From Rhodocyclaceae bacterium (GTDB lineage Bacteria > Pseudomonadota > Gammaproteobacteria > Burkholderiales > Rhodocyclaceae), in the NCBI GenBank assembly GCA_020849155.1, contig JADLGU010000082.1, positions 1 through 8,104 of the forward strand: a stretch of DNA of 8,104 bases. The letters are read 5' to 3'. Below, piece after piece: positions 1 to 4,795 of the stretch. The notes beneath the pieces are model-generated. The model was given only the letters and a program-made list of their open reading frames with translations, was not told the origin of the DNA and did no database searches. How positions within the stretch are numbered: position 1 is the first letter of the stretch; each line of letters starts with the position of its first letter. The translations under genes were made by a program, and so were the position numbers.

Positions 1-2
1 CC

Positions 3-572
3 AGCGGCATCGCCGCCGCGCTGCCGGCCACCCTGGTGCTGTTCTTCGTCGCCGACGTGCTGCAGGCGGAAGCCTGGGGCGGCGCCTTCCTCGCCCGGTA
101 TTTCAGCGCCGGCGCCGCCGGCCTCGCCGGCGGGGTGAGGCTGGCGCGGCGCATCGGCCGGGTGCGCGCCTGGATCGCCGGCATGGCGCTGGCCTCGCTC
201 GCCTTCGTCTGGGCCTACGCGCTGGGCGCCGGCGACGTCGCCGCCTTCGCCGCCATCTGCCTGCTGTCGGGCCTGGCCCTCGGCGCCGACCTTGCCTTTC
301 CGCCGGCGCTGCTCGCCGACCTGGCCGAGCGCGAGCGCGCCAGCGCCCGCGCCGGCGGCTATTTCGGCTGGTGGGGGCTGGCCACCAAGCTCAACCTGGC
401 GCTGGCGGCCGGCATCAGCCTGCCCTTGCTCGCCTGGCTCGGCTACCGGCCTGGCGAAGCCGGCGGCGCGACGGCGCTGGCCGCCGTGTATTGCCTGCTG
501 CCGGTCGGCTTCAAATTGATCTCCGCCGCGCTCGCCTGGCGCTGGCGCCACACCCTGGAGGAATCGCCATGA
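3..572 (+). CDS. GPH/MFS-type transporter, C-terminal half (5' end outside window)
   Basis: The reading frame is open from the window edge to TGA, giving 189 residues with no start inside. It holds about six hydrophobic segments separated by short Arg-rich loops, which fits the second half of a 12-helix inner-membrane carrier. The stretch around residues 105-138 (ERASARAGGYFGWWGLATKL, followed by NLALAAG) matches the pattern G-x-Y/F-F-G-x-W-x-x-x-T-K-L-x-L-A-L-A-x-G that I associate with the glycoside-pentoside-hexuronide (melibiose-type) cation symporters, MFS_2. The substrate cannot be read from this half. The stop codon overlaps the ATG of the next gene (ATGA), and a GGAGG for that gene lies inside this one, so it is probably co-translated with the DUF3833 gene. 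Relatives next to DUF3833/SDR genes need not carry sugars; a role in envelope lipid or stress adaptation is inference from context only. Confidence 0.75.
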   Translation, partial: SGIAAALPATLVLFFVADVLQAEAWGGAFLARYFSAGAAGLAGGVRLARRIGRVRAWIAGMALASLAFVWAYALGAGDVAAFAAICLLSGLALGADLAFPPALLADLAERERASARAGGYFGWWGLATKLNLALAAGISLPLLAWLGYRPGEAGGATALAAVYCLLPVGFKLISAALAWRWRHTLEESP

Positions 573-1090
573 AGACCCTGTACGCCCTCGCCTTCGCCCT
601 CGGCCTCGCCGGCTGCGCCGGCGTGCCGGTGGAAAAGTACCGCGCCGAGCAGCCCAAGCTCGACCTCGCCCGCTACTTCAACGGCACGCTCGACGGCTGG
701 GGCATGTTCCAGGACCGTTCGGGCGAGGTGGTGAAGCGCTTCCACGTCGTCATCGAGGCCAGCTGGCAGGGCGACACCGGCACGCTCGACGAGAAATTCG
801 CCTGGTCCGACGGCAGCACCTCGCGCCGCGTGTGGACCATCGTGCGCGAGGGCGAGGGGCGCTACAGCGGGCGCGCCGACGACGTGATCGGCAGCGCCGT
901 CGGCGAGGCCGCCGGCAACGCCCTGCGCTGGCGCTACGTGCTGGCGCTGCCGGTGGACGGCAGGACCTGGCAGGTCGACTTCGACGACTGGATGTTCCTC
1001 ATGGACGAGCAGGTGATGCTCAACCGTTCCGTCATGTCGAAATGGGGCCTCCGCCTCGGCGAGGTGACGCTCTCCTTCCGCAAGCGATGA
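569..1090 (+). CDS. DUF3833 family lipoprotein
   Basis: A 173-aa protein. The N-terminus has Lys2, a short hydrophobic core and the lipobox L13-A-G-C16, so it should be processed by signal peptidase II and lipid-anchored at Cys16 to an envelope membrane. The rest is soluble and rich in aromatic and acidic residues (for example YFNGTLDGWGMFQDRSGEVV and a later DDWMFLMDE), the pattern I know from DUF3833. No enzymatic motif is visible and the molecular function of the family is not established. The ATG at 569 is preferred because GGAGG at 557-561 lies 7 nt upstream and the start overlaps the transporter stop. Its own stop overlaps the SDR start in the same ATGA way. DUF3833 genes commonly accompany cyclopropane-synthase-like, DUF1365 and photolyase genes, so a part in light or singlet-oxygen driven membrane-lipid modification is plausible but inferred. 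Confidence 0.8.
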   Translation: MKTLYALAFALGLAGCAGVPVEKYRAEQPKLDLARYFNGTLDGWGMFQDRSGEVVKRFHVVIEASWQGDTGTLDEKFAWSDGSTSRRVWTIVREGEGRYSGRADDVIGSAVGEAAGNALRWRYVLALPVDGRTWQVDFDDWMFLMDEQVMLNRSVMSKWGLRLGEVTLSFRKR

Positions 1091-1854
1091 ACCCGCCGAT
1101 CCGCGACTGGCGGGGAAAGCGCGTCTGGCTGATGGGCGCCTCCAGCGGCATCGGCGCGGCGCTGGCGCCGGCCCTCGCCGCCGCCGGTGCGCGGGTGGCG
1201 CTCTCGGCGCGGCGCGCCGAGCGTATTACGGCGCTCGCGCATGACTTGCCGGGCGCACTGGTGCTGCCCTGCGACGCGACCGACGCGGCGGCAATCGCGC
1301 AGGCGCGCGACCGGCTCGCCGCCGTCTGGGGCGGCCTCGATGTCGCGATCTACCTGGCCGGCGACTACGCGCCGATGCGCATCTGGGACTACGCGCCGAA
1401 GGCGGCGGGCCACATGGTCGCGGTGAACTTCGCCGGCGCCATGGCCTTCGCCGCGGCGCTGGCGCCGCTGCTGCTCAAGCAGGGCGACGGCCAGCTCGCC
1501 TTCGTCTCCAGCGTCGCCGGCTACCGCGGCCTGCCCAAGGCGCTGGTCTACGGCCCGACCAAGGCGGCGCTGATCAACTTCGCCGAGACGCTCTGGCTCG
1601 ACCTGGCCCCGCGCGGCGTCGGCGTGCGCGTCATCAACCCCGGCTTCGTCGCCACGCCGCTCACCGCGCAGAACGACTTCGCCATGCCGGCGCTGATCAC
1701 CCCGCAGCAAGCGGCGGGCGAGATCCTGCGCGGCTTTGCCACGGACGCCTTCGAGATCCACTTCCCCAAGCGCTTCACGCGCCTGCTGAAGCTGCTGCGC
1801 CTGCTGCCGCACCGGCTGTACTTCCCCCTGATCCGCCGCCTGACCGGAGCCTGA
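1087..1854 (+). CDS. short-chain dehydrogenase/reductase (SDR), NAD(P)-dependent
   Basis: A 255-aa classical SDR of normal family length. The Rossmann dinucleotide-binding motif GASSGIG is at residues 17-23. D63 in LPCDAT is the usual adenine-ring contact, LAG at 90-92 replaces the common NAG, and the catalytic set is N114, S142 (in VSSVAG), Y155 and K159 (YGPTK). R42-R43 after the second strand (SARRAER) suggests a preference for NADP(H). NPGFVATPLT follows the active site as expected. The C-terminal 25 residues are Leu- and Arg-rich (KLLRLLPHRLYFPLIRR) and may touch the membrane, which would suit a lipid-like substrate, but the substrate is unknown. The ATG at 1087 overlaps the DUF3833 stop; the frame stays open further upstream, but that part only reads through DUF3833 in another frame. 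After its stop, one base separates it from the interrupted original start of the NTF2-like gene. Confidence 0.9.
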   Translation: MNPPIRDWRGKRVWLMGASSGIGAALAPALAAAGARVALSARRAERITALAHDLPGALVLPCDATDAAAIAQARDRLAAVWGGLDVAIYLAGDYAPMRIWDYAPKAAGHMVAVNFAGAMAFAAALAPLLLKQGDGQLAFVSSVAGYRGLPKALVYGPTKAALINFAETLWLDLAPRGVGVRVINPGFVATPLTAQNDFAMPALITPQQAAGEILRGFATDAFEIHFPKRFTRLLKLLRLLPHRLYFPLIRRLTGA

Positions 1855-1951
1855 GATGCCTAGGGTCTGTTCTCAATTATTGCGTCGGATGCGTTGTGAC
1901 CAAAAGCGTTGGCTGCTAGGCGCGCGACGAAGTCAATGGCCGCCCCCTTGA
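1846..1951 (+). other. Stranded original RBS and first codons of the NTF2-like gene
   Basis: GGAG at 1846-1849 is followed 6 nt later by ATG at 1856-1858, one base after the SDR stop. The codons there are ATG CCT, and the inserted element begins one base after its TA at 1861-1862. As it stands this start reads only a 31-codon frame into the element and stops at TGA 1949-1951. Joining it across the element with a single TA gives ATG CCT AAC CTC GAC GAA, in frame with the NTF2-like gene at 2199 onward. I therefore read it as the ancestral translation start, cut off by the insertion. It may still be translated as a short leader peptide; nothing suggests that peptide is functional. Confidence 0.75.
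1863..1888 (+). repeat. Left terminal inverted repeat of the MITE-like element
   Basis: Twenty-six bases beginning GGGTCTGTTCTCA pair with the reverse complement of 2173-2198. They match at 24 of 26 positions, with differences at positions 14 (A/T) and 20 (G/T). After one inserted base the match continues for four more bases (TGCG). The outer 13 bases are perfect, as expected for a transposase recognition end. Confidence 0.88.
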
Positions 1952-1984
1952 CGAGGAGCGCAACGACGCAGCCGGCGCTTTTGG
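1900..1984. repeat. Long imperfect hairpin 1 inside the element
   Basis: CCAAAAGCG (1900-1908) is complementary to CGCTTTTGG (1976-1984). Just inside, separated by two unpaired bases on each side, GGCTGC (1911-1916) is complementary to GCAGCC (1968-1973). GTCAA (1932-1936) and TTGAC (1948-1952) can form a further inner stem. Together they would fold about 85 nt in RNA or single-stranded DNA. Such structure is common in MITE-like elements; a separate function is not shown. Confidence 0.7.
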
Positions 1985-1990
1985 CCGCAA

Positions 1991-2044
1991 CCCGAAGGGA
2001 ACGGGTCAGCGCAACGGCTGTCGCCGTTGCGCTTCCCATTCGGG
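1991..2044. repeat. Strong hairpin 2 inside the element
   Basis: A perfect 10-bp stem GCGCAACGGC (2009-2018) / GCCGTTGCGC (2023-2032) closes a TGTC tetraloop. A second stem, CCCGAAGGGAA (1991-2001) with TTCCCATTCGGG (2033-2044), continues it with one bulged A and a 7-nt one-sided internal loop. Read through in the + direction it could slow transcription from the SDR side, but no U-tract follows, so I do not call it a terminator. Confidence 0.75.
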
Positions 2045-2057
2045 CGAGCGCACGCGG

Positions 2058-2076
2058 GCAGGCGCAAAGCGCCTGC
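2058..2076. repeat. Short perfect hairpin 3 inside the element
   Basis: GCAGGCGC (2058-2065) and GCGCCTGC (2069-2076) form an 8-bp perfect stem with an AAA loop. GGCGAGC (2043-2049) and GCTCGCC (2105-2111) are also complementary and enclose it, making a larger cruciform possible. It belongs to the same structured interior of the element. Confidence 0.65.
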
Positions 2077-2172
2077 GCAGCGGGCGCATGGCCGCGTTGC
2101 GGCGGCTCGCCGTGGAATAACCACTGTCTTCGCCGCCGCGCCTTGCCCTGCGCCCGGAAAGACCCGTTCGCA

Positions 2173-2198
2173 CCGACGAAATAAATGAGAACAGACCC
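2173..2198 (-). repeat. Right terminal inverted repeat, carrying the ATG used by the next gene
   Basis: This is the inverted copy of 1863-1888. Read on the + strand, its outer part contains ATGAGAACAGACCC, whose ATG (2185-2187) is in frame with the downstream NTF2-like gene. No convincing Shine-Dalgarno lies just upstream: the preceding bases are CGACGAAATAA, and the nearest purine-rich stretch (GGAAAG, about 2157-2162) is too far away. Confidence 0.85.
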
Positions 2199-2619
2199 TA
2201 ACCTCGACGAACTGATCGAATTCTACGAGAACCTCGGCGCCGCCGACATCGAACGCTTCGGCGCCTTCTACGCGGAAGACGCGTATTTCAAGGACCCCTT
2301 CAACGAAGTGCGCGGCCTGGCGGCGATCCAGCGCATCTTCGCCCATATGTTCCGCCAGGTGGAGGCGCCGCGCTTCCGTGTCGAGGAGCGCATCGTCGCC
2401 GACAACGGCGCCGTGCTGGTGTGGGCCTTCCATTTCCGCAGTCGGCGCCTGGCCGGCGGCGGCGACCAGGCCTTGCGCGGCGTCAGCCACCTGCGCTTCG
2501 ACGCCGCCGGCAAGGTGGCCTACCACCGCGACTACTGGGACGCCGCCGAGGAGCTTTACATGAAGCTGCCGGCCATCGGCTGCCTGATGCGCGGGCTGCG
2601 GCGGCTGATCGCGGCCTGA
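2185..2619 (+). CDS. SnoaL/NTF2-like protein, N-terminus rewritten by the insertion
   Basis: A 144-aa protein in the size range of single-domain NTF2/SnoaL-like cone folds. Family-like features are the N-terminal helix (DELIEFYENLGAADIERFGA), the FYAEDAYFKDPFNEVRGL stretch in which a loading acid region leads into D-P-F, a helix with IFAHMF, and later strands containing VWAFHF and YHRDYWDAAEELY. Such proteins are small enzymes or ligand binders; no specific substrate can be assigned. The start at 2185 lies in the right repeat of the inserted element, so the protein now begins M-R-T-D-P-N-L-D-E where the uninterrupted gene would begin M-P-N-L-D-E. The next in-frame ATG (2347) would remove a third of the fold, so 2185 is the only likely start. 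It has no clear ribosome-binding site. The gene was formerly coupled to the SDR gene; expression now must cross 330 bp of structured RNA or start inside the element. The body of the gene shows no frameshift. Confidence 0.8.
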   Translation: MRTDPNLDELIEFYENLGAADIERFGAFYAEDAYFKDPFNEVRGLAAIQRIFAHMFRQVEAPRFRVEERIVADNGAVLVWAFHFRSRRLAGGGDQALRGVSHLRFDAAGKVAYHRDYWDAAEELYMKLPAIGCLMRGLRRLIAA

Positions 2620-2646
2620 CTGGCCGCGCCGACCAGACCGTCCAAC

Positions 2647-2674
2647 TTGCCTTGGCGATGGAAGGTACTAATAT
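2647..2674 (+). promoter_or_regulatory. Candidate sigma-70 promoter for the caspase-family gene
   Basis: TTGCCT (2647-2652) and TAATAT (2669-2674) are 16 bp apart; each matches its consensus hexamer at four of six positions. The site falls in the 114-bp gap after the NTF2-like stop and would give a 5' leader of roughly 50 nt before ATG 2734. The gap is visibly more AT-rich than its surroundings near the -10. This is an eye match only; read-through from upstream is also possible. Confidence 0.4.
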
Positions 2675-2733
2675 GCAGGTGTGAGACTCGCAGTCGCTTC
2701 TTCCGGAGAGTCGACATTGGTGGAGGACGGAGC

Positions 2734-4431
2734 ATGACGACGCGCAGAACCGTGTTGAAGGCCATGTCGCTTGGACCCGCCGCCCTCGCCAGCAACGTCC
2801 TGCCTGCCCTGGCCGCCCCCGACCCATCACGGATTTCCCTGGTGATTGGCAACAGTGCCTACCGCCAGGCGCCGCTGGCCAACCCGGCCAACGATGCTTC
2901 GGCCATGCGCGACTTGCTGACCTCGGCCGGTTTCTCGGTGGAGGCGCATCTCGATGCGAAGCGAGCCGACTTGCTGGCCGCGGTCGACCGCTTCGCCGCC
3001 GCCGCGCAACAGTCGCCGACCCGGCTGGCCGTGTTCTATTACGCCGGCCACGGCGTACAGCTCGACTGGCGCAACTACCTGCTGCCCGTCGATATCGAGG
3101 TCAATGGCGCCGAAGACGTGAAGCGCCAGTGCATCGACCTAGGCCGCCTGCTGGGGCGGCTGGCGCAGATTCGCGACAAGAATTTCGTCATCGTCCTCGA
3201 CGCCTGCCGGGACGACCCGTTCAAGGGCGCCTATCGGCCGGAGCAGAAAGGCCTCTCGCAATTCGACGCGCCGGTCGGCTCGCTGATCGCCTACGCCACC
3301 TCACCCGGCAATGTCGCCTCCGACGGTGGAGGACGCAATGGCCTGTATACCGAGAACCTAGTGCGCGAGCTGTCGATTCGCGACGCCAAACTCGAGGAGG
3401 CCCTGAAGCGCGTCCGCCTCAACGTGCGGTTGAGCTCCCGCGGCCAGCAGGTGCCCTGGGAATCCACCTCGCTCGAATCCGACGTGTTCGTTTTCGCCGA
3501 CGGCGCCCGCAAGCTGAGTGCGGCTGAACTGGAGCAGCTGTTGCTGGACGACCTGGCGGCCTGGGGCCGCATCAAGAACTCCAGGAACATCGACGACTGG
3601 GTGCAGTACCTGCGCGAATTTCCCAACGGCCGCTTCGCCGAGATCGCCCAGCTGCGCCTGACCCGGATGCTGGCCGAGGTCTCCAGACCGGCGCAGGTCG
3701 CTGCGCCGGCGGCACCCGCCGCCGAGACCCGCTCCGAAAAGCCGGTGCTGGAACTCATGCCTGGCGGCGACGTCACCGTTCTGCCCCCCGCCTCGGCCAA
3801 CCCGAACTCCGCCGGACGCTATCCGCTTGGCAGGAAATTCACGGTCGGCGATAGCCTCGAATACAGGATCAGCGATCTTTACACCGGCGTCGAGCAAGGC
3901 AAGACAACCCTTCGGGTGTCCCGCGTCGACGAAGCCAACGACCGCTTCGAGGCGAACAACGGAGAATGGGTGTTCGATCTGATGGGAAACGTTTTGCGCG
4001 CTCCTGATAGAGGCGAATCGGACATTCCTCAGCAATTGATCCCGGCTGAACTTCAACTCGGTCGTAAATGGACGGCCGGCTGGATTCTCCAGCATCCCAA
4101 ATGGGGTAAGCTGATTTTCGATTTCGAGTGCCAGATCGAAGCTTTAGAAGATATCGTCGTTCCGGCCGGCAGGTTCAAGGCGTTCAGAGTGCGCGCCCTT
4201 GGCTGGATCCGGAATGGCGGAGATCGCCTCGACTGGACCCGCTGGATCGTTCCGGGCCTCAACGGCTCGATCCGTCTGGATGTACTCAGCCGCAACAGAT
4301 CAGGCCACATGACCGCGACCGTCCGCTGGGAACTCGTCAGCCTGGTGCAGCACGCCTTCGAGCAGGGGTGTTCGGTGCAAGCTGTGGGCCGCACGCGCAC
4401 CCTGCAGATCAGCAAGGACTGTCCGAGCTAG
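2734..4431 (+). CDS. Tat-exported caspase-family (peptidase C14, metacaspase-like) protein
   Basis: A 565-aa protein. Residues 3-9 (TRRTVLK) are a twin-arginine motif, followed by a hydrophobic stretch and a cleavage site after A25-L-A27, so export to the periplasm in folded form is expected. The caspase domain spans about 34-255: SLVIGNSAYR opens the first strand, YYAGHG carries catalytic H106, VLDACRDDPF carries catalytic C158, and DGGGRNGLYTENLV is the usual p10-side signature. Residues about 264-312 (LLLDDLAAWGRIKNS, then a YLREFPNGRF type repeat) form a helical linker seen in similar proteins, and an Ala/Pro-rich spacer (318-332) follows. Residues about 360-540 are a beta-rich domain I do not recognise. 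Bacterial C14 proteins generally cleave after Arg or Lys; the target here is unknown. The ATG at 2734 is chosen over upstream starts because GGAGG (2722-2726) is 7 nt away and the Tat signal begins there. GC content falls clearly in the C-terminal domain. The 3' end overlaps the convergent cupin gene by 23 bp. Confidence 0.9.
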   Translation: MTTRRTVLKAMSLGPAALASNVLPALAAPDPSRISLVIGNSAYRQAPLANPANDASAMRDLLTSAGFSVEAHLDAKRADLLAAVDRFAAAAQQSPTRLAVFYYAGHGVQLDWRNYLLPVDIEVNGAEDVKRQCIDLGRLLGRLAQIRDKNFVIVLDACRDDPFKGAYRPEQKGLSQFDAPVGSLIAYATSPGNVASDGGGRNGLYTENLVRELSIRDAKLEEALKRVRLNVRLSSRGQQVPWESTSLESDVFVFADGARKLSAAELEQLLLDDLAAWGRIKNSRNIDDWVQYLREFPNGRFAEIAQLRLTRMLAEVSRPAQVAAPAAPAAETRSEKPVLELMPGGDVTVLPPASANPNSAGRYPLGRKFTVGDSLEYRISDLYTGVEQGKTTLRVSRVDEANDRFEANNGEWVFDLMGNVLRAPDRGESDIPQQLIPAELQLGRKWTAGWILQHPKWGKLIFDFECQIEALEDIVVPAGRFKAFRVRALGWIRNGGDRLDWTRWIVPGLNGSIRLDVLSRNRSGHMTATVRWELVSLVQHAFEQGCSVQAVGRTRTLQISKDCPS

Positions 4432-4795
4432 GCTGCGCTTCGAGCAGTTCCGTGTCCTCGTGCCGATAGGCCGGACTGCAGCAGCAGAGGATGCGCAGCG
4501 GGCCGGCGCCGCTCGCCTCGATGCAATGCGGCGTGCCGGGCGGGATCAGCGCCGTGTCGCCGGGACCGACCTTCATCCTTTCCCCACCGAGAGTCAGCAG
4601 GCCTTCGCCTGCGGTCACGTGGTAGAGCTCCTCGGTCTCGCGGTGACGATGCAGCAACGTGCGCGTGCCGGCCGGCACGGTCGCCTCGGCCAGGCTCTGC
4701 ATGCGGTTGCCGTGGTGGTCCGGATGGATCAGTTCGCGGATCTCCGAGCCGTCCTTGGTGACGTAGGGTTCGATGTCGGCGTAGCGGGTCTTCAT
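4409..4795 (-). CDS. Single-domain cupin protein
   Basis: A 128-aa protein with both cupin motifs intact. Motif 1 contains H49-x-H51, E56 and G63 (HRHRETEELYHVTAG). Motif 2 is G79-D-T-A-L-I-P-P-G87-T-P-H90. H49, H51, E56 and H90 are the expected metal ligands, so it is probably a metal-binding beta barrel. Small cupins of this kind range from enzymes to sensors, and the substrate cannot be told. Three consecutive cysteines (104-106) on a late strand are unusual. The start ATG overlaps the photolyase stop (ATGA), so translation is probably coupled; the RBS itself is weak. It is the last gene of the minus-strand operon, and its tail runs 23 bp into the 3' end of the caspase-family gene. Confidence 0.85.
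   Translation of the reverse strand: MKTRYADIEPYVTKDGSEIRELIHPDHHGNRMQSLAEATVPAGTRTLLHRHRETEELYHVTAGEGLLTLGGERMKVGPGDTALIPPGTPHCIEASGAGPLRILCCCSPAYRHEDTELLEAQPSSDSPC

Larger units (their letters stand above)
1863..2198. mobile_element. MITE-like non-autonomous insertion element, 336 bp, TA target duplication
   Basis: Both ends carry the inverted terminal sequence GGGTCTGTTCTCA, extending to 26 bp with two mismatches (1863-1888 against 2173-2198). TA lies directly outside each end (1861-1862 and 2199-2200), the footprint of a 2-bp target duplication. Removing one TA plus the element restores a sensible gene start, which supports this boundary choice; removing both TAs would break the frame. 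No reading frame inside resembles a transposase. The interior is packed with long imperfect hairpins (1900-1984, 1991-2044, 2058-2076), typical of MITE-like elements. Mobilisation in trans by a TA-targeting transposase (IS630/Tc1 type, or some IS5-family groups) is inference; I do not recognise the parent. It separates the SDR gene from the NTF2-like gene, and its right end supplies that gene's present ATG. This accounts for the whole stretch without a normal gene between 1855 and 2184. Confidence 0.85.

Noticed and set aside
934..1812. Minus-strand open frame of 292 codons opposite the SDR
   Set aside because: It mirrors the SDR coding frame, is Arg/Gly/Gln-rich with no domain signal, while the + strand has a complete SDR active site.
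1900..2111. Element hairpins as an integron attC site or structured riboswitch
   Set aside because: No integrase core sites, no partial-dyad attC layout and no known aptamer pattern; terminal repeats with TA flanks explain the block better.
1909..2184. Open frame of 91 codons inside the inserted element, as a possible transposase remnant
   Set aside because: Composition is Ala/Arg-rich with no DDE or HTH pattern, and it follows the hairpin repeats rather than a protein-like codon pattern.
2647..2733. Earlier in-frame ATG (2647) as start of the caspase-family protein
   Set aside because: It would place 29 Arg/Cys-rich residues before the Tat signal, overlaps the candidate promoter and has no RBS, whereas 2734 has GGAGG at 7 nt.
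3358..4095. Minus-strand open frame of 245 codons opposite the caspase-family gene
   Set aside because: Antisense shadow of a gene with intact catalytic and Tat motifs; no recognisable domain or RBS.
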